44,678 bases of DNA from DASSKF01 sp035690725 (GTDB lineage Bacteria; Actinomycetota; Actinomycetes; Actinomycetales; Dermatophilaceae). Location: the NCBI GenBank assembly GCA_035690725.1, contig DASSKF010000204.1, positions 1 to 44,678 of the forward strand, in the 5' to 3' direction. Below, piece after piece: positions 15,421 to 24,242 of this stretch. Under the pieces are notes generated by a model. That model was not told the DNA's origin and did not search any database. It worked only from the letters and a program-made list of their open reading frames with translations. The position numbers were made by a program, and so were the translations under genes. The stretch's first letter is position 1, and each line of letters begins with the position of its first letter.

Positions 15421-16622
15421 CACGCCGCCTCCGGCTTCAGTCCGCGCGGTGTCTGCTTGGTCGGGTCGATGAAGGGCTTCTCCACCACCGTCGCGGGCAC
15501 CTCACCCCGCGCGGCCGTGACCACGGTGAGGGCGGTCCCGATGCCGGCCTGCGCGGTCGGGACCAGGGCGAAGCCGATGTTCTTCTCCAGCCGCGGCGAC
15601 CAGAAGGCCGACGACACCTGCCCGATCTGCGCACCGTCCTCGACCACCGGTAGGTAGTCCTCCAGGTAGCCGACGAGCGGGTCCCCGCCGACCTCGACCC
15701 CGACGACCTTGCGGGACACGCCCTCCTCGGCGATCCGCTGCAGGGCCTGCTTGCCGATGAAGTCGCCGTCCTGCTCCAGGTCCACGGTCCACTCCAGTCC
15801 CGCCTCGTAGGGGTTGAGGAAGGCGTAGTCGCTGAAGGTGTTGTTGTCCAGCGCGATCTCGGAACCGTAGCTGAAGATGCCCGCCTCCACCCGGCGGATC
15901 TGGCACGGGCCGATGACGGCGAGGTCGTGCGGCCGGCCGGCCTCGAGCACGGAGTCCCACAGCCTGGTGGCGTCTCGGCTGGCGTTCCGCAGGTAGATCT
16001 CGTAGCCGACCTCGCCGGTGTAGCCGGTGCGGCTGACGACCAGTCGCATGCCGTCGAGCTCGAACTCGTCCAGCCAGTAGTACCTCAGGTCCAGGACGTG
16101 GTCGCCGAACAGGTCACGCATCAGCGCCTGCGACCTCGGTCCTTGGATCTGCACGGGTGCGACGTCCGGCTCACTCACCTCGACGTCGAGGTCGGACTGG
16201 CTGGCCACCCCCTTTGCCCACAGCAGGACGTCCCCGTCCGCCACCGAGAACCAGAAGCAGTCGCGGGCGACCCGGAGCAGGACGGGGTTGTTGAGGATGC
16301 CGCCGTCCACGTCCGTGTTGAGCAGGAACTTGCACTGCCCGACCCCGCACTTCGTCAGGTCCCGCGGCGTGAGCAGGTTGGCGAACTCGAGCGCGTCCGG
16401 GCCGGAGACCTGCACCTGCCGTTCGACACCGACGTCCCACATGGTGACGCCGTGGACGAGCTTCCAGTACTCGGCGATCGGGTCGTCGTAGTGGCGCGGG
16501 TGGTACATCCGGTTGCAGACGCTGTACGACTGCACCCCGTGCCGCTGCGACGCGTAGTAGTAGGGCGACTTGCGGATCCGCGTGTACAGGTGGATCTTCG
16601 GGACGTCATAGGGGATGCGCAT
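15420..16622 (-). CDS. GcvT/DmdA-like THF-dependent demethylase subunit
   Basis: A 400-residue GcvT-fold protein. The N-terminal half follows the DMSP demethylase (DmdA) clade closely: TMWDVGVERQVQVSGPDALEF, LLTPRDLTKCGVGQCKF, GGILNNPVLLRVARDCFWFS, EPDVAPVQIQGPRS. The central loop, however, reads RTGYTGEVGYEIYL, the ordinary GcvT form, not the SKQGG-type loop of DmdA as I remember it. Together with the FAD oxidoreductase 27 bp upstream it could be the split counterpart of dimethylglycine oxidase, transferring methyl carbon to THF. ATG 16622 is chosen because AAGGAG lies 8 nt upstream; GTG 16631 is too close to it. Confidence 0.75.
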   Translation of the reverse strand: MRIPYDVPKIHLYTRIRKSPYYYASQRHGVQSYSVCNRMYHPRHYDDPIAEYWKLVHGVTMWDVGVERQVQVSGPDALEFANLLTPRDLTKCGVGQCKFLLNTDVDGGILNNPVLLRVARDCFWFSVADGDVLLWAKGVASQSDLDVEVSEPDVAPVQIQGPRSQALMRDLFGDHVLDLRYYWLDEFELDGMRLVVSRTGYTGEVGYEIYLRNASRDATRLWDSVLEAGRPHDLAVIGPCQIRRVEAGIFSYGSEIALDNNTFSDYAFLNPYEAGLEWTVDLEQDGDFIGKQALQRIAEEGVSRKVVGVEVGGDPLVGYLEDYLPVVEDGAQIGQVSSAFWSPRLEKNIGFALVPTAQAGIGTALTVVTAARGEVPATVVEKPFIDPTKQTPRGLKPEAA

Positions 16623-16649
16623 GCCTGTCACTCCTTGGTGGTGTCCGGC

Positions 16650-17984
16650 CTAGCTCCACGGGAACGGGGAGGCGCTGGTCGGGTGCAGCTCGCCGCGCTC
16701 GTAGCGCGAGAAGCGGAAAGGGGCGAGGAGCTCCTGCGGTTCGCCGAGCAGCTCCCTGGCGACGAGCTCCCCGACGCCGATCATCTTGTAGCCGTGGTTG
16801 GAGTCGGCGACCACGTAGGCGTTCTCGTGGAACGTGTCGAAGACGGGGAAGCTGTCGGGAGTGAAACATCCCAACCCGCCCGACCTCGCCTCGCGATAGA
16901 GGTGGGCCTTCCCCTCGAATCGCTGGTGGCAGTGCGCCAGCGCGCTGGTGAAGGTCCGGGCGAAGTCCGCGCCGACGGTGAACTCGACGCTGTCCGGTCC
17001 GTAGGGGTCGACGCGGACGTCGGCCACGGGCACGTCCACCGGAGTCGGCACGGTCCCGCCCTGGACCCCGTCGAAGGAGAGGTCCGGCTTGTAGTAGATC
17101 CCCCACATCCGGTCGGTGACCAGGTGGCCGTGCTCGTCATACAGGGGTGCGTCGGAGTCCACGTGGACGACGGGAGGGGCGCCACCGCGGTTGTCGGTGA
17201 ACACGCGCGGATCGACGCCCAGCGTGCCCTCCTGCAGCAGCAGGTAGTGCCACATCTCCACATCGGTGGAGGCACCGTCCGCACCACGGAGGGGGACGGT
17301 GGACGGGAGGCCGAGCAGGGCCCAGAGGTCGCGCACCCAGGGGCCCCCCGCGAGGACGACCGCGTCGCAGGCGATGGTCCCGGCATCGGTGGCCACCGAG
17401 CGGACCACGCCGCCGGCCACGTCGAAGCCGGTGACCTGCACACCGGTGAGGAGCCGAACTCCCTCCGCCCGGGCCCTGCCGAGCAGGCCCCGCAACGACT
17501 CCCGGTTGTTGGCGTAGCCACCCCGGTGCTCGTGCAGCACGGTCGTGATGCCCGTCGCCTGCCAGTCCTCGAAGAGGTCACGCAGGTAGTCCCGGCAGGC
17601 GGCCTCCCCCTCGACGAGGGTGGACGGGTAGCCGATCTGCTGCTGCTCGCGGTGGATCTGCCGGACGCCCTCGTGCATCGGCTCGCACGCGGCCTGCAGG
17701 TAGCCCACCGGGTGGTAGGAGAACGCCTCGGGGTCGGACTCCCACACGGACACCGAGTGCGCCATCAGGCGGCGCATCGCCGGCTGGAAGTAGTTGTTGC
17801 GGATGACGCCGCAGGCGATGCCCGAGGCGCCGGCCCCCACCCCGGTCTTGTCGAGGACCACGACGTCCGAGCCGCTGCCCCGTCCCCGGCGTCGCAGCTC
17901 TCGGGCGAGGTGCCATGCGGTGGACAGCCCGTGCGTGCCCGCGCCCACGACGACGAACCGGCTCGCCCGCGGCAGTTCGGGCAT
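16650..17984 (-). CDS. DAO-family FAD oxidoreductase (probable dimethylglycine/betaine-derivative dehydrogenase)
   Basis: A 444-residue flavoprotein, SoxB-like. FAD motif FVVVGAGTHGLSTAWHLARE, then VGAGASGIACGVIRNNYFQP (compare RANYLTPEG in SoxB), LTGVQVTGFDVAGGVVRSV, VLAGGPWVRDLW and the C-terminal FHENAYVVADSNHGYKMIGV. As first gene of the operon and neighbour of a GcvT-like protein, it probably oxidises an N-methyl group of dimethylglycine or a related amine. Substrate assignment is inference. The product contains an internal insert (about 225-330) not present in SoxB. The ATG has no SD; the promoter carries a TTGACA and the IclR-type palindrome at 18005-18023. Confidence 0.78.
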   Translation of the reverse strand: MPELPRASRFVVVGAGTHGLSTAWHLARELRRRGRGSGSDVVVLDKTGVGAGASGIACGVIRNNYFQPAMRRLMAHSVSVWESDPEAFSYHPVGYLQAACEPMHEGVRQIHREQQQIGYPSTLVEGEAACRDYLRDLFEDWQATGITTVLHEHRGGYANNRESLRGLLGRARAEGVRLLTGVQVTGFDVAGGVVRSVATDAGTIACDAVVLAGGPWVRDLWALLGLPSTVPLRGADGASTDVEMWHYLLLQEGTLGVDPRVFTDNRGGAPPVVHVDSDAPLYDEHGHLVTDRMWGIYYKPDLSFDGVQGGTVPTPVDVPVADVRVDPYGPDSVEFTVGADFARTFTSALAHCHQRFEGKAHLYREARSGGLGCFTPDSFPVFDTFHENAYVVADSNHGYKMIGVGELVARELLGEPQELLAPFRFSRYERGELHPTSASPFPWS

Positions 17985-18004
17985 GCGGCACCACGCTCCA
18001 CCAC

Positions 18005-18032
18005 TGTTGCCCTATCGGCAACACCATGTCAA
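18005..18032. promoter_or_regulatory. Divergent promoter with IclR-type operator
   Basis: TGTTGCC (18005-18011) and GGCAACA (18017-18023) are a perfect 7-bp inverted repeat with a 5-bp spacer. On the minus strand TTGACA (18027-18032) is a perfect -35, and 17 bp later comes CAACAG (a poor -10), so the palindrome fills the spacer of the catabolic operon promoter. On the plus strand TTGCCC (18008-18013) and CAAAAT (18030-18035) could serve iclR. A regulator bound here would control both directions. Confidence 0.6.
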
Positions 18033-18064
18033 AATGACGCTTTCACCGTACTCGCGGAGGTCTC

Positions 18065-18823
18065 GTGCCGGCAACACCCGCGGCAACACCCCGTCCCGTC
18101 GCCACGGTGCGGCGAGCCGTGGCGGTCCTGCTGGCGCTCGGCGACGCCCCGGACGGACTGGGCACCAACGAGATCGCCCGGCGCACGGGGGTCAACGCCA
18201 GCACGGTCTCCCGGCTGCTCTCCACGCTCGCCGAGGACGGGCTGGTGCACCGTGCGGACGGGGGCGGCCCGGTGCGGCTGGGGCCCCGGCTGGTCGAGCT
18301 CGGCAACGCCGCGCTGGCGGGTCTCGGCATCCGCGAGCTCGCCCGGCCCCACCTGGTTGAGCTGGCCGAGGCCACGGGCGAGACGGCGACCCTGTCGCTG
18401 CCCGCCGAGGAGGCGACGTTCACCGTCGACTACGTGCAGAGCAGCTCCTCGGTGCGCAGCGTCGCCGAGGTCGGGCGCCCGAGCGTCCTGCACGCGACCG
18501 CGACCGGCAAGGTGCTGCTCGCCCACCGCGAAGGTGTGCCGGCAGGTCGGTTGGCCGCCTACACGCCGCGGACGATCACCGACCCCGAGCTGCTCGCGCG
18601 CGAGGTCGCCCGCACCCGCGAGCGGGGGTGGGCGCAGGCGGTCGGCGAGCGCGAGGAGGACCTGAACGCCGTCGCCGCGCCCGTACTGGACGTCCACGGG
18701 GAGCTGACCGCGATCCTCGGGCTGCAGGGGCCGTCGGCGCGGTTCGGCCAGCGCGCGATGCGGACCGCCGTCGCGGCCCTCGTCGCGCACGCGGAGCAGC
18801 TGTCCACCCGCGCCGGTCGGTGA
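18065..18823 (+). CDS. IclR-family transcriptional regulator
   Basis: A 252-residue regulator of standard length. N-terminal winged helix at about 13-75 (VRRAVAVLLALGDAPDGLGT, then IARRTGVNASTVSRLLSTLA), C-terminal GAF-like effector domain (LHATATGKVLLAH, RERGWAQAVGEREEDLNAVA, APVLDVHGELTAILGLQG). GGAGG at 18056-18060 lies 4 nt before GTG 18065. It stands between the demethylation operon and the transporter operon, so it most likely controls both in response to a pathway compound such as betaine, dimethylglycine or sarcosine; the effector is not deducible. Confidence 0.9.
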   Translation: MPATPAATPRPVATVRRAVAVLLALGDAPDGLGTNEIARRTGVNASTVSRLLSTLAEDGLVHRADGGGPVRLGPRLVELGNAALAGLGIRELARPHLVELAEATGETATLSLPAEEATFTVDYVQSSSSVRSVAEVGRPSVLHATATGKVLLAHREGVPAGRLAAYTPRTITDPELLAREVARTRERGWAQAVGEREEDLNAVAAPVLDVHGELTAILGLQGPSARFGQRAMRTAVAALVAHAEQLSTRAGR

Positions 18824-18853
18824 TCACGGACTGCTTCCGATTCCGCGGATTCC

Positions 18854-18882
18854 TTGTGCGGCCCGACGGGCCGTGCGACAGT
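18854..18882 (+). promoter_or_regulatory. Putative promoter of the ABC transporter operon
   Basis: TTGTGC (18854-18859) and GACAGT (18877-18882) are 17 bp apart. The spacer is occupied by an inverted repeat CGGCCC-gac-GGGCCG (18859-18873), and GATTCCGCGGATTCC (a tandem GATTCC around TCCGCGGA) lies immediately upstream. Either could be an operator. The palindrome could also be a weak terminator hairpin for iclR. A leader of about 115 nt follows before the first permease gene. Confidence 0.45.
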
Positions 18883-19005
18883 CCAAGAGGATCGCGGGGA
18901 GCAACGGCCGACACCAGCGTCGAGGAGCACGAACCGGGCACGGACGAGCACTGACCAGCCACAGCGCCGAGGCGGCACCGAGACCGGCGGAGGGAGGTGG
19001 TGCAC

Positions 19006-19673
19006 GTGGCCGACCAGTCGTGGCTGGCGTCGTTCTGGGCCTACCTGCAGTTCGACTGGCCGCAGGTCCTCGACCTGGCGATCCAGCACGCGATCATCGT
19101 GGCCGTCGCCGTGGCCATCGCGACCGTCATCGGTGTCGGCCTCGGCGTCGCGACCTACCGAACCGAGCGCCCGCGCGAGCTGGTGCTGGCGGTGACGAGC
19201 ACGTTCCTCACCATCCCCTCCCTCGCACTCTTCGGGGTGTTCCTCAGCATCAGCTTCCTCGGCCTCGGCGCGAGGTCGGTCGTGCTCGCGCTCGTGCTCT
19301 ACGGCCTGCTGCCCATCACCCGCAACACCGTCGTGGGGCTGCGTGCCGTCGACTCCGCTGTCGTCGAGTCCGCCCAGGGAATGGGGCTGGACCCCCGGCA
19401 ACGGTTGCTGCAGATCGAGCTGCCCCTCGCCTGGCCGGTCATCCTGACCGGCATCCGGGTGTCCACGCTGATCCTGATCGGCATCGCCGCCATCGGCGCC
19501 TACATCCGGGGGCCGGGGCTCGGACGGCTGATCTTCGACGGGCTGGCCCGCATCGGCAGCGCGGTCGCCCTCAACCTGGTCCTCGCCGGCACCCTCGGCG
19601 TGATCGTGCTCGCCATCCTGTTCGACCTTGCCTACACGCTGCTGAACCGTGTGACCGTGCCGAGAGGACTGCG

Positions 19674-19677
<4 letters not shown>
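19006..19677 (+). CDS. Quaternary-amine ABC transporter permease (OpuC/ProW type), first
   Basis: A 223-residue inner-membrane permease with about six helices. The binding-protein-dependent transport signature is RAVDSAVVESAQGMGLDPRQ and LLQIELPLAWPVILTGIRV, as in OpuCB/OpuCD and YehW/YehY. A strong SD (GGAGGGAGG ending at 18997) favours the third of three in-frame GTGs, 19006, 8 nt downstream; 18997 and 19000 are too close. The stop overlaps the ATPase start (ATGA). Confidence 0.9.
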
Positions 19678-20902
<1,225 letters not shown>

Positions 20903-20906
<4 letters not shown>

Positions 20907-21715
20907 CTGTCGTGACGGAACGGACCGGGACCGGGGGCGGGGGGCCGAGCCCCCGGCGGCGCGGCCGGCCCCGGAGCAGGGCGCACCGCTCGATCGGTGG
21001 CTACCTGGCCATTCCCGCCGTGTGCGGGGCCATCCTGCTGGCCGCCTGGCTGGCCGTGGCCTCCCGGGCCTCGTTCTCCACCGCCGAGCGACAGCAGCTT
21101 CCCCTGCCCACGATCCTCGTCCGAACCTGGGAGCACATCGAGCTCACCGTGGTGTCCACGGTGATCGTGCTGCTCATCGCCGTCCCCCTCGGCATCCTGC
21201 TCACCCGACCGCTGTTCCGTCCGGTCACCCGGCCCACGGTCGCGGTGTTCAGCGTCGGCCAGGCCATCCCCTCGATCGGCCTCATCGCCCTGCTCGCCGT
21301 GGCCTGGACCCAGGGCTACGGCTTCTGGGCCGTGATCATCGCGCTGGTCATCTACACCGTGATCCCGGTGCTGGCCAACACGATGGTGGGACTCGAGCAG
21401 GTGGACGAGTCGGTGATCGAGTCGGCCCGCGGCATGGGGATCACCAAGTGGGGCGTGCTGTGGCAGGTCGAGATGCCGCTCGCCGTCCCCGTCATCATGG
21501 CGGGGCTGCGGACCGCGCTCACCCTCAACGTCGGCACCGCGACCCTGGCGACCTTCGTCGGCGGCGGTGGGCTGGGCGGGGGCATCGTCGCCGGGATCGG
21601 CCGGGACCTGCCGCTGGTGACGCTCGTCTACGCCGCGTGCGTCGCGGTGCTCGCCCTGCTCATCGACTACCTCGCGGGCATCGCCGAGGACGTGCTGCGG
21701 CCACGGGGGCTGTGA
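20903..21715 (+). CDS. Quaternary-amine ABC transporter permease, second
   Basis: A 270-residue permease with an Arg/Pro-rich cytoplasmic N-terminus (about 30 residues) and six helices from about residue 32. The coupling loop is EQVDESVIESARGMGITKWG and VLWQVEMPLAVPVIMAGLRT; the segment LATFVGGGGLGGGIVAGIGR is typical of OpuC-type permeases. ATG 20903 overlaps the ATPase stop. It probably pairs with the first permease as a heterodimer. Confidence 0.9.
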
Positions 21716-21775
21716 GGCGGGCCGGACCATGAGACCACTGTTGAACCATCGAACTCGAGGCAGGAAGTGAGCGCC

Positions 21776-22768
21776 ATGCGCATCCCGACGAAAACCCTGA
21801 TCGTCACGGCGGCCGCGACGGCGCTCGCCCTCGGCGCCACCGCGTGCGGCGGAGGCGGGGGAGGCACCGACGCCGGAGGCACCGGTGGCTCGGAGACGGG
21901 CGGTGGTGCGACCGACCTGTCCGGGGCCGACTTGTCGGTCGGCTCCAAGGAGTTCACCGAGCAGCTCGTCCTCGGCCAGATCGCGATCCAGGCGCTGCAG
22001 AACGCCGGCGCAACGGTCGAGGACAAGACCAAGATCCAGGGGACGACGAACACCCGCAAGGCGCTCACCTCCGGCCAGATCGACATGTACTGGGAGTACA
22101 CCGGAACCGGGTGGGTCGACATCCTCAAGCACGAGACGTCCACGGCGCCCAAGGACCCGCAGAAGCTGTTCGACGCGGTGGCCAAGGAGGACCTCAAGAA
22201 GAACGACATCACGTGGATGGCGATGGCCGACGCCAACGACACCTACGCCATCGCCACGTCGAAGAAGGCCCAGGAGTCCACCGGGGTCCAGAACCTCTCC
22301 GACTACGCGGCGCTGGTCAAGAAGGACCCCTCACAGGCCTCCCTGTGCGCCGCCTCGGAGTTCCTCAACCGTTCCGACGGATGGCCCGGGCTCGAGAAGG
22401 CCTACGGCTTCACGCTGCCGGACAGCCAGGTCACGGAGGTCGACCTGGGCATCATCTACACCCGGGTGCCCAAGGGCACCCCGTGCAAGTTCGGTGAGGT
22501 CTTCGCCACGGACGGGCGCATCCCGGCCAACGACATGGTCGTCGTGCCCGACGACAAGCACTTCTTCGTCAGCTACAACGTGGCGCTGACGGTGCGCGAC
22601 TCGGTCTACCAGAAGTACTCCAAGCAGCTGAAGAACATCTTCGACCCGATCTCGAAGAAGCTCACCACCGAGGAGCTCACGAAGCTCAACTCCCAGGTCG
22701 ACGTGCAGGGCCTGCCGGTGGAGCAGGTCGCGAAGAAGTGGCTGCAGGACAACGGCTTCATCAGCTGA
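21776..22768 (+). CDS. opuCC: Glycine betaine/quaternary-amine-binding lipoprotein
   Basis: A 330-residue OpuAC-type substrate-binding lipoprotein. Signal peptide MRIPTKTLIVTAAATALALG with lipobox LGATAC at about 22-27, a Gly/Thr linker, then the family hallmark SVGSKEFTEQLVLGQIAIQA and IQGTTNTRKALTSGQIDMYW with EYTGTGW. Two mature cysteines (SLCAAS, TPCKF) could form a disulfide. ATG 21776 with upstream AGGAAG gives the cleanest signal peptide; GTG 21767 is in frame. It ends 9 bp before the amidohydrolase gene. Confidence 0.92.
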   Translation: MRIPTKTLIVTAAATALALGATACGGGGGGTDAGGTGGSETGGGATDLSGADLSVGSKEFTEQLVLGQIAIQALQNAGATVEDKTKIQGTTNTRKALTSGQIDMYWEYTGTGWVDILKHETSTAPKDPQKLFDAVAKEDLKKNDITWMAMADANDTYAIATSKKAQESTGVQNLSDYAALVKKDPSQASLCAASEFLNRSDGWPGLEKAYGFTLPDSQVTEVDLGIIYTRVPKGTPCKFGEVFATDGRIPANDMVVVPDDKHFFVSYNVALTVRDSVYQKYSKQLKNIFDPISKKLTTEELTKLNSQVDVQGLPVEQVAKKWLQDNGFIS

Positions 22769-22777
22769 CGTCGGACC

Positions 22778-23620
22778 ATGCGGATCACGCTGGCCCAGCT
22801 CGACTCCACGCTCGGCGACATCGACGCCAACGTGGATCGCGCACTGGGCGCCATCGGCACGGCCACGGCCGACGGCAGCGACCTCGTCGTCTTCCCGGAG
22901 CTCTTCCTGTCCGGGTACTCCGTCGGCGACGTCGACGCCGACCTGTCGATCGCGGCGACCGACCCACGACTGGAGAAGCTGGGCCGGGCCGCCGACGGGA
23001 CCGGCGTCCTGGTCGGCTTCATGGAGTCCGGTCGTGGACCGCACGACTACAACAGCGCCGCCTACTACGAGGGTGCGCGGCTGGTGCACGTGCACCGCAA
23101 GCTGTACCTCCCGACATACCGGCCGTTCCACGAGCGGGGCACCTTCTCGCCGGGGCAGGACCTCCGGGCGTTCCCGGTCGGCAACGGTGCCACGGCGGCC
23201 GTGCTCATCTGCAACGACGCGTGGCAGCCGCCGATCGCGTTCATCGCGACCCAGGACGGCGCCCAGGTGCTGCTGGTGCCGGCGGCCAGCGCCCAGAGCC
23301 GGTTCCCCGACCGTTACGACTCCCACGAGTACTGGCACAGCATCACGCGCTTCTACGGGCGCATGTTCCAGCTCCACGTGGTCTTCGTGAATCGGGTCGG
23401 CACCGAGGACTGGATGCGGTTCTGGGGTGGCTCGCACGTCATCGATCCCTGGGGGAACCTCGTGGCCGAGGCGGGTGGGGACGAGCAGCTGCTGACCGTG
23501 GACATCGACCTCGCCGACGTCCGGCACCGCCGGCGCCAGGTGCCCCTGGTCCGGGAGGCGCGGCTGGGCCTGATCCAGCGTGAGGTGACCCGCCTCGTCA
23601 ACGAGGGCGGGGACCTCTGA
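22778..23620 (+). CDS. Nitrilase-superfamily carbon-nitrogen hydrolase
   Basis: A 280-residue single-domain CN hydrolase. The catalytic triad is visible: Glu in LVVFPELFLSGY, Lys in HVHRKLYLPTY, Cys in AVLICNDAWQP. The family hydrolyses amides and nitriles in the cytosol; the substrate is unknown. It is the last gene of the transporter operon, 9 bp behind the binding protein, which suggests that its substrate enters through this transporter or that it yields a transported or demethylated amine. A link with an amide of betaine or carnitine is speculation. Confidence 0.85.
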   Translation: MRITLAQLDSTLGDIDANVDRALGAIGTATADGSDLVVFPELFLSGYSVGDVDADLSIAATDPRLEKLGRAADGTGVLVGFMESGRGPHDYNSAAYYEGARLVHVHRKLYLPTYRPFHERGTFSPGQDLRAFPVGNGATAAVLICNDAWQPPIAFIATQDGAQVLLVPAASAQSRFPDRYDSHEYWHSITRFYGRMFQLHVVFVNRVGTEDWMRFWGGSHVIDPWGNLVAEAGGDEQLLTVDIDLADVRHRRRQVPLVREARLGLIQREVTRLVNEGGDL

Positions 23621-23632
23621 CCTGACCCGACG

Positions 23633-23658
23633 CTCCCGGCGGTGGATCCGCCCGGGAG
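23633..23658 (+). terminator. Stem-loop after the transporter operon
   Basis: CTCCCGGCGG (23633-23642), loop TGGAT, then CCGCCCGGGAG (23648-23658) forms a 10-bp GC stem with one bulged base, 12 nt behind the stop of the CN hydrolase gene. No U-tract follows, so if it terminates it is of the actinobacterial type without a U-run. Confidence 0.45.
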
Positions 23659-23663
23659 ACGAT

Positions 23664-23699
23664 TTGCGCGGAGCCGAGTGCCCGCGCATACTTGTATGC
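23664..23699 (+). promoter_or_regulatory. marR promoter with palindromic operator
   Basis: TTGCGC (23664-23669), 17 bp, CATACT (23687-23692). A perfect inverted repeat GCATAC-TT-GTATGC (23686-23699) overlaps the -10, the arrangement expected for MarR autorepression. The right arm also forms one copy of the over-represented octamer GTATGCCG (23694-23701). Confidence 0.6.
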
Positions 23700-23741
23700 C
23701 GCAAGCAACCTCACTGCCTCCTCTCCCGATCGAGCACCGCC

Positions 23742-24242
23742 ATGTCCGTCGACCTCACCTCCGCGGAGCGGTTCGGCCACGAGCTGATCCGCGTCGTCAA
23801 GCTCTTCTCGTCCATGCGCCACCACCTGCCCAAGCTGCACCCGGGCGCGGAGCCGGCGGCCTTCCCGCTGCTGTTCCAGCTGTCCCGGGAGCCGCGCCGG
23901 GTCTCCGCCCTGGCCGAGTGCATCCACTCGGACGTCTCGACGGTCAGCCGCCAGGTGAGCGGTCTGGTGTCGTACGGCCTGGTGGAGAAGGTGCCGGACG
24001 AGGAGGACCGCCGGGCCACCGTGCTCACCCTCACCGCCGAGGGGCGTGAGCTCATCGAGCGGCTGGTCGAGGGCCGCAGCCGGTGGCTCGCCCAGCTGCT
24101 CGAGGACTGGGACCCGCAGGACGTCGAGGCCTTCACCGGCTACCTCGAGAGGTTCGGTGCCTCCATCCAGGAGGCACGGGACCGGATGAACAAGAACGCC
24201 ACCACCGACCTGACCACCGCTGCCGCCGAGGACCGCCGATGA
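23742..24242 (+). CDS. MarR-family transcriptional regulator
   Basis: A 166-residue winged-helix regulator. FPLLFQLSREPRRVSALAEC with IHSDVSTVSRQVSGLVSYGL is the recognition region, and VEKVPDEEDRRATVLTLTAE is the wing with the conserved DxRR. ATG 23742 gives the usual length. Its stop overlaps the start of the exporter gene (ATGA), a classical marR-exporter pair in which the regulator represses both genes and is released by a toxic ligand. Confidence 0.9.
   Translation: MSVDLTSAERFGHELIRVVKLFSSMRHHLPKLHPGAEPAAFPLLFQLSREPRRVSALAECIHSDVSTVSRQVSGLVSYGLVEKVPDEEDRRATVLTLTAEGRELIERLVEGRSRWLAQLLEDWDPQDVEAFTGYLERFGASIQEARDRMNKNATTDLTTAAAEDRR

Noticed and set aside
15420..16622. Annotation as a true DMSP demethylase (dmdA)
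   Set aside because: The central loop has the ordinary GcvT form, there are no other DMSP genes nearby, and the neighbours are betaine/sarcosine genes. Kept only as DmdA-like.
15927..18665. Long plus-strand frame (912 codons) across the GcvT and FAD genes into iclR
   Set aside because: No recognisable domain; it runs antisense to two complete genes and out of frame through iclR. Antisense shadow.
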